DNA of 64,000 nt from Adhaeribacter radiodurans (GTDB taxonomy: Bacteria; Bacteroidota; Bacteroidia; Cytophagales; Hymenobacteraceae): the NCBI RefSeq assembly GCF_014075995.1, contig NZ_CP055153.1:4836001-4900000 (forward strand). The letters run 5' to 3'. Positions 1 through 8,500 of this stretch are shown piece by piece (within the stretch, counting starts at the first letter, position 1; each line of letters begins with the position of its first letter). A program made the translations under genes and the position numbers. The notes beneath the pieces are model-generated. The model was not told the origin of the DNA, did no database searches, and saw nothing but the letters and a program-made list of their open reading frames with translations.

Positions 1-276
1 ATTTCGAGTAGCCCCTTCGATGAAGATATGTTATTAGGGATTAACGAATTAATTCAGGAAAAATTTAAAGTAAATGAGTTTGAAGTACCTTACCTAATGA
101 TATCAGGTAAAATAAGTAATAACGCCTACGAAGGTCACGGCAAATCCATTGATGTGCTAACCAAACTCGGCCACGTAGTGGATGTAGCCGATGCCTCCGA
201 TTTACCGAATATTCATGCCCTAAGTACTACCGTGGAAAAATATTTTGTATGTTACCCGAAGGAGATAACGCATTAA
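1..276 (+). CDS. C-terminal end of an HD-domain phosphohydrolase-like protein (partial)
   Basis: The reading frame is open from the first base of the window, so only about the last 91 residues are present. The first in-frame ATG (position 28) is internal and should not be taken as the start. The tail has the pattern DVADASDLPNIHAL followed by KYFVCYPKEI. I associate this with the C-terminus of Bacteroidota HD-superfamily (dGTPase-like) phosphohydrolases, which commonly sit just upstream of lpxD in this phylum. The catalytic HD motif would be outside the window, so the function rests on this tail and on the lpxD context. It is not tightly coupled to lpxD here, because a minus-strand lipoprotein gene and about 900 bp lie between them. 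Confidence 0.55.
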   Translation: MSSSPFDEDMLLGINELIQEKFKVNEFEVPYLMISGKISNNAYEGHGKSIDVLTKLGHVVDVADASDLPNIHALSTTVEKYFVCYPKEITH

Positions 277-512
277 TTATGGGTGTTTAAGTATTGATAA
301 GGGAAAATACTTTTAATAATTAGAAATAAGTAAAAGAATAGAATAAGATTAAAGTAAATCCGCACCTTCCTTAAGGGTTCTTCTGGAGGAAACTATCTTA
401 CTGCGTAACTAAAGATTCTTTCGGAAGGACATATTTATCTAATTTATTTTTACCCGGTTATTTACTACGTTTAACCCAACGCATTTAAGATTGCTATATA
501 AGTTACAAACTA

Positions 513-794
513 TCACAAACAATGGCGATAGTTACTTAGCTCTTTTAAAATAGTATCTTGCCGGTTGGTGGCACCTTTAATCTGAACGTTAATAGCATCT
601 CTATCAGCTCCCTGGGCATTTGGCAATTGGGCTTGCAAAGTACTTACTTCGGTTTCAATAGCCTCTACTTGCTGAATTAAACCATTGATATAAGAAGGAT
701 TGGGACAGTCAACTTGAGGAGCATCATCTTCGGAACAGCCGTTGGTGAATACTAAAATAGCAAAAAGCGCCGTAAAAGTTAGAAATCGTAGCAT
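513..794 (-). CDS. small putative lipoprotein with coiled-coil region
   Basis: This encodes 93 residues from the ATG at 794; a longer reading from a TTG at 803 is less likely. The N-terminus (MLRFLTFTALFAILVF) is hydrophobic and ends in a lipobox-like TNGC, followed by acidic residues (SEDDAP) as in surface or periplasmic lipoproteins. The rest is rich in E, Q, L and A with heptad-like spacing (LIQQVEAIETEVSTLQAQL), suggesting a helical or coiled-coil body. Two cysteines outside the lipobox (near residue 30 and next to the C-terminus) could form a disulfide. No known domain was recognised and the function is unknown. It is transcribed against the flanking genes and stands alone. Confidence 0.65.
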   Translation of the reverse strand: MLRFLTFTALFAILVFTNGCSEDDAPQVDCPNPSYINGLIQQVEAIETEVSTLQAQLPNAQGADRDAINVQIKGATNRQDTILKELSNYRHCL

Positions 795-803
795 GTAACT
801 CAA

Positions 804-1182
804 ATATAATAATAGTTTGGCTGGCGTAATTTACTTTAAAATAGCAAGCAATTTTTAAATTTTACAACCAGATTACCTTGCCCCGAAAGGGGTTTTTAAA
901 TGCTGGCTTTGTTTCACCTGGCCTAAACGTGCTTTCTTTCTTCTTTCAGAAAACAAGATTTATGTTCCTTAATTGCATCGTAAATGAAGCTTTATTTATT
1001 TTTGCACCTTTCTTTTTTACTGTATTAACTCCAAAATATACCAGCCCTCTTTCTTAAAATAGAGAAATTAAATAATTGTTTCTGCTTATTTAAGGAATCT
1101 TTATTAGAGATTTCACAACAATATTACCTTTGCTACCCCAAAGAAATCGCACTTTAATTAAATTCTTTATTAATTTTGGCGC
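804..1182. other. intergenic region before lpxD
   Basis: This AT-rich 379-bp spacer separates a minus-strand lipoprotein gene from lpxD, so it should hold two divergent promoters. One Bacteroidota-type -7 candidate for lpxD is listed separately. No RNA gene, repeat or ORF worth reporting was seen. Confidence 0.6.
1125..1132 (+). promoter_or_regulatory. candidate Bacteroidota -7 promoter element for lpxD
   Basis: TACCTTTG matches the Bacteroidota -7 consensus TAnnTTTG and lies about 50 bp before the lpxD ATG, leaving a plausible short leader. The -33 side is weak (only a TTTA-like stretch near 1100). This is a pattern match only; a mapped transcription start would decide. Confidence 0.35.
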
Positions 1183-2205
1183 ATGAAATTCACCATCGGA
1201 CAAATAGCTGAGTTATTAGGAGGAACAGTAGAAGGCAATGCAGCAGCTTCCGTTTACAAACTAGAGAAAATTGAAGAAGCCCGGGAAGGTTCCCTGGCTT
1301 TTTTATCTAATCTTAAATACGAGCACTATTTATACACTACTCAGGCCACAGCGGTAATTGTAGCCCATTCCCTGGTTTTAAAGCAGCCTACTGCAGCATC
1401 CCTGATCCGGGTAGAAGATCCGTATCTGAGTTTCACGCGCTTGCTGGAAGAATACCAGAAAGCCAAAGGGCGTTTACTGCAAGGGGTAGAAGAACCTAGT
1501 TTTATGGGGGAAAATGTAACTATCGGCGAAGCGCATTACCGGGGTGCTTTCTCGTATATTGGCCACAATTGCCAAATTGGGAAAAATGTACGCATTTACC
1601 CGCAGGCTTACATTGGCGATAACGTGGTTATTGGCGATAGTACCATAATTTTTGCCGGTGCCAAAATTTACGCCGATACCGTTATTGGTAACAATTGTAT
1701 TATTCATGCGGGGGTGGTAATTGGTAGTCCGGGTTTTGGTTTTGCCTTGCAAAAAGACGGCACTTACCGCGACATTCCGCAACTAGGTAATGTTATTTTA
1801 GAAGATAACGTAAATGTAGGAGCGAATACTACGATTGATTGCGCTACCATGGGCTCTACCATTATCCGGGAAGGTACCAAAATAGATAATCTGGTAATGC
1901 TGGCTCATAACGTAGAGGTAGGTCGCCATACGGTTATTGCGGCCCAAACCGGAATCTCCGGCTCTGCTAAAATTGGCGATAATTGCGTATTGGCTGGACA
2001 AGTAGGTATTGTGGGCCATATTTCATTAGCGAATAAAACCACGGTAGGTGCGCAATCAGGCGTTTCTAAATCGGTAAAAGAAGAAGGTACCATTATTCAG
2101 GGATCGCCGGCTTTTGATTACAAGCAAAACCTACGGGCATTAGCCGTATTGCGGCGCTTGCCGGAGTTGGAAAAACAACTGAACGAATTAAAAGAAAAAA
2201 TTTAA
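1183..2205 (+). CDS. lpxD: UDP-3-O-(3-hydroxyacyl)glucosamine N-acyltransferase
   Basis: Catalyses the third step of lipid A synthesis: transfer of a 3-hydroxyacyl chain from ACP to the 2-amino group of UDP-3-O-acyl-glucosamine, in the cytoplasm. The protein is 340 residues, the usual length. Residues 1-100 form the N-terminal uridine-binding domain. From about 105 to 310 there is a left-handed beta-helix of hexapeptide repeats (IGENVRIYPQAYIGDNVVIG-type). The catalytic histidine is predicted at H242 in LVMLAHNVEVG. A C-terminal helix (LRRLPELEKQLNELKEKI) closes the protein as in the family. It starts a same-strand run lpxD, lpxC-fabZ, lpxA, ABC ATPase, the standard order in this phylum. Confidence 0.97.
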   Translation: MKFTIGQIAELLGGTVEGNAAASVYKLEKIEEAREGSLAFLSNLKYEHYLYTTQATAVIVAHSLVLKQPTAASLIRVEDPYLSFTRLLEEYQKAKGRLLQGVEEPSFMGENVTIGEAHYRGAFSYIGHNCQIGKNVRIYPQAYIGDNVVIGDSTIIFAGAKIYADTVIGNNCIIHAGVVIGSPGFGFALQKDGTYRDIPQLGNVILEDNVNVGANTTIDCATMGSTIIREGTKIDNLVMLAHNVEVGRHTVIAAQTGISGSAKIGDNCVLAGQVGIVGHISLANKTTVGAQSGVSKSVKEEGTIIQGSPAFDYKQNLRALAVLRRLPELEKQLNELKEKI

Positions 2206-2333
2206 TTTTGCCTGTTGCCGGTAAATGCACTTTAAGCTATTACCTTACACCCTTAATAACCTGAGGAAAAATTAAATAGCTAATAAAACATAACGTAAAA
2301 CGTATCACCTAAAACGTTCCGCGTACTTAGTAA

Positions 2334-3731
2334 ATGAACGATAAACAACATACCATTAAAGCGCCGGTAACAGTATCGGGCATAGGCTTGCATACTGGCG
2401 TAGTAGCCAACATGACTTTTTTACCCGCGCCGGTAAATCATGGCTATAAATTTCAGCGCATCGACTTACCCGGCCAGCCGATTGTTGCAGCCGACGTAGA
2501 TAATGTTGTTGATTTATCGCGGGGTACCACCATCGAGCAAAATGGTGCCCGCATTAATACGGTAGAACATACCCTGGCCGCCATGGTAGGGTTGCAGGTT
2601 GATAATATTCTGATTCAGTTAGACGGACCGGAACCACCTATTATGGATGGCTCTTCTATTGAATTTATTAATGCCTTAGAAGAAGTAGGTCTGGAAGAAC
2701 AAAATGCTCTGCGCAATTTTTTTGAGATTCCGCAAGGTATTCATTATAAAGATAGTGAGCGCGAGGTAGAATTAGCGGCTCTACCTTTAAATGATTATCG
2801 GGTTACCGTTATGGTGGATTACAATTCACCGGTTTTAGGTAGTCAGCACGCCTCCATTACCGCCATTGATCAGTTTCGCGATCAGATTGCCTCTAGTCGT
2901 ACTTTTTGCTTTTTGCATGAGTTAGAAGCTTTGTACAAGCAAAATTTAATTAAGGGCGGCGATTTAGCCAATGCTATAGTAGTAGTAGACCGGGTTGTTA
3001 CGGAAGAAGAATTGAGCAACTTAGCTACTTTGTTAAATAAACCCAAAGTGGCGGTAAAAAAAGAAGGCATTTTAAATAACGTAGAACTGCGTTACAAAAA
3101 TGAACCGGCCCGTCATAAATTACTAGATCTAATTGGCGATTTAGCTTTAGTTGGCCGACCTTTAAAAGGCCAGATATTAGCTGCCCGGCCTGGTCACGCA
3201 GCCAACGTAGCCTTTGCTAAAAAGATTAAAAAACAAATGCAGGAAGTTGCTATCCAAAATGTACCGGTTTACGATCCTACTAAGGAGCCGGTTATGGATA
3301 TTAATAAAATTACCCAAACCCTGCCGCATCGTTTCCCTTTTGTGCTGATTGATAAAATTATTTACCTTGATGAAAGCACCGTAATTGGGGTAAAAAACGT
3401 TACCATGAACGAGATGCAGTTTCAGGGGCATTTTCCGGCTAATCCGGTTTATCCGGGCGTTTACCAAATAGAATCAATGGCTCAAACCGGAGGAATATTG
3501 GTACTCAGCACCGTACCTGATCCGGAAAATTACTGGACTTATTTCTTGGGCGTTGATAAGTGTCGTTTCCGTCGTAAAGTTATTCCGGGCGATACTATCA
3601 TTTTTAAGTGCTGGTTATTGGCCCCCATTAAGCGTGGTATTGCTAAAATGGAAGGAAAAGCTTTTGTAAACGGCAAAGTAGTTATGGAAGCCGAAATGTC
3701 GGCTAGCATTGTCCGGAAAGAGGGCGTATAG
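2334..3731 (+). CDS. lpxC-fabZ: bifunctional UDP-3-O-acyl-GlcNAc deacetylase / 3-hydroxyacyl-ACP dehydratase
   Basis: A 465-residue fusion of two enzymes. Residues 1 to about 305 are LpxC, the zinc deacetylase that commits to lipid A synthesis; zinc ligands are predicted at H79 (NTVEHT), H261 and D265 (HKLLDLIGD). From about 315 to 465 it is FabZ, the dehydratase of fatty acid elongation, with catalytic H332 in LPHRFPF and the partner acidic residue in PGVYQIESMAQ. Known background: this fusion is normal in Bacteroidota and may balance the pool of 3-hydroxyacyl-ACP, which both activities use. It lies 128 bp after lpxD and 163 bp before lpxA; the second gap holds an AT-rich inverted repeat. 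Confidence 0.97.
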   Translation: MNDKQHTIKAPVTVSGIGLHTGVVANMTFLPAPVNHGYKFQRIDLPGQPIVAADVDNVVDLSRGTTIEQNGARINTVEHTLAAMVGLQVDNILIQLDGPEPPIMDGSSIEFINALEEVGLEEQNALRNFFEIPQGIHYKDSEREVELAALPLNDYRVTVMVDYNSPVLGSQHASITAIDQFRDQIASSRTFCFLHELEALYKQNLIKGGDLANAIVVVDRVVTEEELSNLATLLNKPKVAVKKEGILNNVELRYKNEPARHKLLDLIGDLALVGRPLKGQILAARPGHAANVAFAKKIKKQMQEVAIQNVPVYDPTKEPVMDINKITQTLPHRFPFVLIDKIIYLDESTVIGVKNVTMNEMQFQGHFPANPVYPGVYQIESMAQTGGILVLSTVPDPENYWTYFLGVDKCRFRRKVIPGDTIIFKCWLLAPIKRGIAKMEGKAFVNGKVVMEAEMSASIVRKEGV

Positions 3732-3732
3732 T

Positions 3733-3886
3733 TATTATGAATTAGAAATTATGAATTAGAAATTTTAAAAGTGCCTTTAGCATTCTTTTTGATTTACTAA
3801 TTCCGAACAAAATTGCTGGAAAACATTTCCATTGAATCTCCCGGCACAGATAATTTCTAATTTTTAATTCATAATTTTTAATTTAA
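3733..3886. repeat. AT-rich imperfect inverted repeat between lpxC-fabZ and lpxA
   Basis: The left arm (about 3733-3765) has two tandem copies of ATGAATTAGAAATT. The right arm (about 3852-3886) carries the reverse complement of a near-identical unit. The arms could fold into a long AT stem around a roughly 85-nt unique loop. It fills a spacer inside an otherwise compact gene run and resembles intergenic AAATTATGAATTA repeats that I associate with this bacterial group. Its role (attenuator, RNA processing site or inert repeat) cannot be told from sequence. Confidence 0.5.
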
Positions 3887-3894
3887 AAGAAAGA

Positions 3895-4689
3895 ATGAAT
3901 CAACCTTTAGCCTATATTCATCCGGAAGCCAAAATTGCCCAGAATGTAGTAGTCGAGCCTTTTTCTACCATTTATAAGAATGTCGAAATCGGCGAAGGCA
4001 CGTGGGTAGGCCCTAATGTAACCATTATGGAAGGAGCCCGCATTGGTAAAAACTGCAAGTTGTATCCTGGCTGCGTTATTTCGGCGGCACCTCAAGATTT
4101 AAAATACAAAGGTGAGGCCAGTACGGTTTATATTGGTGATAATAGCGTAATCCGGGAGTGCGTAACCATTAACCGGGGCACGGCAATGGATAAAAACACC
4201 ACCAATATTGGCAATAATTGCTTAATTATGGCCTACGTGCACATTGCCCACGACTGCATTATTGCTAATAATGTGATTGTGGTAAATTCTGTGCAATTGG
4301 CCGGTCACATCGAAATTCAGGATTACGCGATAATTGGAGGTACTACCGCTGTACAGCAATTCGTAAAAATTGGTGCCCACGCTATGATTGGCGGAGGTTC
4401 GTTGGTGCGCAAAGATGTGCCGCCCTTTGTGAAGGCTGCTCGGGAGCCGCTTACCTATGCCGGAGTGAACTCTATTGGTTTACGCCGCCGGGGTTTCTCC
4501 AACGAAAAAATCAACGAAATTCAGGAAATATACCGGACCTTGTTTTTAAGTGGCTTAAATCACAGCAAAGCCTTAGATAAAATTGAATTGGAAATGCTAC
4601 CCAGCGACGAACGCGACGAAATTGTTAATTTCTTCCGGACGTCGGAGCGGGGAGTAATCCGGGGTTATTTATCAAAAGATGCAGATTAA
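3895..4689 (+). CDS. lpxA: acyl-ACP--UDP-N-acetylglucosamine O-acyltransferase
   Basis: First enzyme of lipid A synthesis: transfers a 3-hydroxyacyl group from ACP to the 3-OH of UDP-GlcNAc, in the cytoplasm. The 264 residues match the family length. Residues 1 to about 185 are hexapeptide repeats forming a left-handed beta-helix. The catalytic histidine is predicted at H119 within HIAHDC (H125 in the E. coli enzyme). The C-terminal part (about 190-264) is the helical domain with the family sequence YAGVNSIGLRRRGF. The last 11 bases overlap the following ABC ATPase gene, indicating translational coupling. Confidence 0.97.
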   Translation: MNQPLAYIHPEAKIAQNVVVEPFSTIYKNVEIGEGTWVGPNVTIMEGARIGKNCKLYPGCVISAAPQDLKYKGEASTVYIGDNSVIRECVTINRGTAMDKNTTNIGNNCLIMAYVHIAHDCIIANNVIVVNSVQLAGHIEIQDYAIIGGTTAVQQFVKIGAHAMIGGGSLVRKDVPPFVKAAREPLTYAGVNSIGLRRRGFSNEKINEIQEIYRTLFLSGLNHSKALDKIELEMLPSDERDEIVNFFRTSERGVIRGYLSKDAD

Positions 4690-5302
4690 GCTTACCAAGC
4701 TCGGTAAACGCTACAATTACGATTGGATTTTTCGCCATTTAAATTACGAATTTGAATCGGATAAGGCTTACGCCATTTTAGGCTACAACGGCTCTGGTAA
4801 ATCAACTTTTATCAATACTTTATCGGGTAACCTGGTTCCCAGCGAGGGTTTAATTGAGTACCATGTGCATTCAAAAAAAGTACCGGTAGAAGAAGTTTAC
4901 CGCTATCTTTCTTTTTCGGCGCCTTACCTGGAGCTGGTGGAAGAATTAACTTTAATTGAGCTAATACACTTTCATACCCGCTTTAAACCACTACGCGATC
5001 TTACGCCCCAACAGCTAATTGAGCGAATGTACCTGGAAAAAGCCCGCTATAAATTCGTGAAAGATTTTTCGTCGGGCATGAAACAGCGGCTTAAGTTAGG
5101 CTTGGCCATTTATACCGACGCTCCTCTCCTGCTCCTCGATGAGCCTACTACAAATTTAGACCAGGCAGGTATTAACTGGTACCTGGATCATGTGAGCCAG
5201 AATCAGGCAGGCCGCTTAGTAGTAGTATGTTCCAACATTGCACACGAATACCAGTTCTGCGACGAAACATTAGATATTACAGAATTTCATTTCCCGAAGT
5301 AG
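4679..5302 (+). CDS. ABC transporter ATP-binding protein overlapping lpxA
   Basis: A 207-residue single nucleotide-binding domain. Walker A is GYNGSGKST (near residue 35), the signature segment is FSSGMKQRLKL, and Walker B plus D-loop is LLLLDEPTTNLD. There is no membrane domain, and no permease gene is adjacent: the next gene is on the other strand. The 11-base overlap with lpxA suggests co-translation, so a link to envelope or lipid A export is possible. That is inference; lone ABC ATPases can pair with permeases encoded elsewhere. Confidence 0.85.
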   Translation: MQIKLTKLGKRYNYDWIFRHLNYEFESDKAYAILGYNGSGKSTFINTLSGNLVPSEGLIEYHVHSKKVPVEEVYRYLSFSAPYLELVEELTLIELIHFHTRFKPLRDLTPQQLIERMYLEKARYKFVKDFSSGMKQRLKLGLAIYTDAPLLLLDEPTTNLDQAGINWYLDHVSQNQAGRLVVVCSNIAHEYQFCDETLDITEFHFPK

Positions 5303-5363
5303 ATAGAAAGTTATAGGTTTAAATTCGATTTTTGAATTTAATGTTTTGCTTAAAAAGTTAGCA

Positions 5364-5420
5364 TAAAGAGCCGTTATAAGCTAATTAACTTTAATTTTGA
5401 TATCTCATAACGGCTCTTTA
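5364..5420. terminator. bidirectional terminator candidate between the lpx run and the giant secreted protein
   Basis: A perfect 14-bp inverted repeat (TAAAGAGCCGTTAT at 5364-5377, its complement at 5407-5420) encloses a 29-nt AT-rich loop. It sits between two convergent genes, where a two-way terminator is expected. The loop is long and the T-tract short, so efficiency is uncertain. Confidence 0.6.
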
Positions 5421-5523
5421 CTTAGTATCAGTTAGCAATACCTTAAAAATCAATGTTTCAGCATTAATCGATTGAGGTAAATTTGTATAAGATTATAATA
5501 AAAAAATTAGTGGCTTTTTCCAT

Positions 5524-8500
5524 TTAATTAACTATTAATTTAATAGCAGATTTACTATTTTCATTGATCACATAATACAAACCACGTGGTAACTTAGTAA
5601 TACTAATTGCCTCTCCTTTTTTGTAGTTACCTCTATGCAGGATATTACCATTAGCCGATTGGATACGAATAACAGCATCCGAATCTAAATAGAAATAATC
5701 TTTGGCCGGATTAGGATAAAGTTTAAATGGCCGAAATTTTTCATTTAAAACTAGTAAAGTAGCAGAAGGTGGATTGGTATAACTTGTTTCATCTGCGCCA
5801 ACGTCTATGCGGCTACTTTGCAGCCTTAATTCTCCATCAATATCTCTTTCTCTAATGACCGGTATGTAATTAGGATCACCTGAATTAATAGCCAGAGAGT
5901 TAGAAGATAAATGTAAATTGGGATTTGGTAAGGTGGTAGTAACAAAAATGGGGTTTGCATAATGTCCATTAGCTTCCAGGCCGGTGCCTGTTTTGAAGGA
6001 AGCTAAACTATTATAGTCTTTGCCATTACTATCAATAGTATGCCAGTCAAAAATAATTTGATCGTTATTGCCTGTGGCAGCACTATAATAATGATTATAA
6101 TTCATAGCAAGTTCGGTTGAAATATAACCTGCTCGTGCAATAACTACTACATTGCTAAGGGCATATATAATATTATTCTTTATAGTAATTCCATAAGTAT
6201 TCTGCAGGTATATCTCGCCCCCATAATCTCCACGCGAATTGTTCTTGAAAAAAGTATTATTGTTGATTTTGGAGGATTCTACTCTGCTGCCAGAAGCATT
6301 AGCTCCCACGATAATGCCGCCTTCTATATTATTATATATAAAATTACTCCGAACACTTATTTCTGTAGCTGTACGGTTAGGATTCTCACAGCCCAGAGAA
6401 ATGCCCACACCATTTTCAAAAGACTTATTGCCTTCAACAATAATCATCTTGCCTCCATCTACATAAATACCAGCCGAAGTAGCCACTTGCGATACGCAAC
6501 GGTAAGCGGTATTGCCCAATACTTTTCCATTGCGAGCCTGATTTAGATTTTCGGCACCTTCTGCCACTGTCCAGGAATAATGTCCGGCAATAACTATCCC
6601 GATATTGGTATTATCATGAACCGTATTTTTTTCGACCACGAAATTTTCTACGTTACCCGTAATTGTTAGGCTTTCGCTATAACCAGTAATGTTATTATAT
6701 ATTTCGTTGGAACCAATGTACAGGTTATTGTAAGAGGCAGAACTATTACCGACAATAACGAACGGATTAGCATTATTACCCGAACCAGGCTTGGTGCTGG
6801 CGTTTGAAGTCCAGCCAATATTATATACTTTACAATTAGTTACCTGAACGTTGGTACCTGCACCGTGTATAAAAATACCTTTAGCATAGTCGCGGTAATA
6901 ATTGTGAATTTGCAAACCGTTGATGCGGACATAGCTTTTACTAGCGATCTCAAATAAGGCAATATCCGCTTTATCGTTAAAATTACTTCCATCTAATTCA
7001 GCAGATTCAGCTTTGTAATTGGTTAATTTAATGGGAGCCGTGACTGTGCCGGAATTCTTCCAAACCAACCTCTCCTGGTAAACGCCTTTTCTAACATAAA
7101 TAGTAGCGCCGGGGATAGCCAAATCTAAGGCATGTTGAATGGTGCGCAGAGGTTTAGTAATGGTACCTGGATTACTATCGCTGCCGGAAGTACTAACATA
7201 GTAATCCACTTCAAAACCTATTGTTAGAATCCAATAATCTCTTCTGCTCCGCAAAGCTTGTGTTTTATCACCGCTTTTAGGTGATTCGGAGCTGCCTGCT
7301 AGCAGATAAGTGCCATTAAAGTTGTTTACTACAGTGGCCAGTTCATCATTGCCAGTGCCACCATAACGCTTATCTCCAAACTTAATACCCGTGTTGCCTA
7401 TTTTCACAACCCAGTAATCATATCTACCTTTGCCTAAAACAAAAACCGAATTGGCTTTCCCTCCTAATAAGTAACCGCCATCTGCAGTACTTATAACGGA
7501 AGTAAGTTCATCATCCGTTATTATATTGCCATACGTTTTATCCCATTGTTTATCGCCAACTTCATTGACCTTTAAAACCCAATAGTCTCTGGTAAAACTA
7601 TCTTGCGATTTATCATTGTTGATAAGAGAATTGGAAGTTCCAGCCAATAGGTAACCGCCATCAGAAGTGCTTACTACCGAAGCCAAGGCATCATTACGCG
7701 TTCCGCCATACCTTTTATCCCATTGCTTATTACCATTATTATCTGTTTTAACTACCCAATAATCATTGCCACCTTTGCCTACTCCTTTTATTGTACTACC
7801 TGTACCCGTAACCAAGTAGCCGCCATCGGATGTACTTATTACTTCCGCCAATACATCATCACTAAAGCTGCTGTAAGTTTTATCCCATTGTCTGGCACCT
7901 TGGCTGTTAACCTTCACAACCCAATAATCTCTCGAAAAACTGGACTGTGACTTGTCGCCGCTGGCTTTTGAATTGGAAGTTCCTGCTAAAAGGTAACCGC
8001 CATCAGCGGTGCTTATCAACGAACTTAACTCATCTTTGCCATTACCACCGTATTTTTTTTCCCATTGCTTCGTACCAGTGCTGCTGATTTTAACAAGCCA
8101 ATAATCACTTTTTTCCTCGCTATCATATGAAGTACCTGCCAACAAATACCCCCCATCGGAAGTTTGAATAATCGAAGCCAGTTCATCCGACCAATTATCA
8201 CCAAAAGTTTTATCCCATAGCCTATTACCACGGCCATCTGTTTTTACAATCCAGTAAATACTCTTGGTATAGTCTGGCCAATAATTTGTCGCCGAAGAAG
8301 TTATTCCTAAAATAAAATTTAGATAATTGCCAGCGAGTATATAGCCTCCATCAGCAGTTGGAAGAGTTGCTTTTAAGTTATGCCAGCTAAAATTACCTGT
8401 ATTCTTTGCATAGGATCTGTCCCAGGAAACAGGTTCGTTAAATTCATAAGAATAAGAAACAATAACGCCCTTTTCACCAAACCCAGCAATGTCCGCCCGG

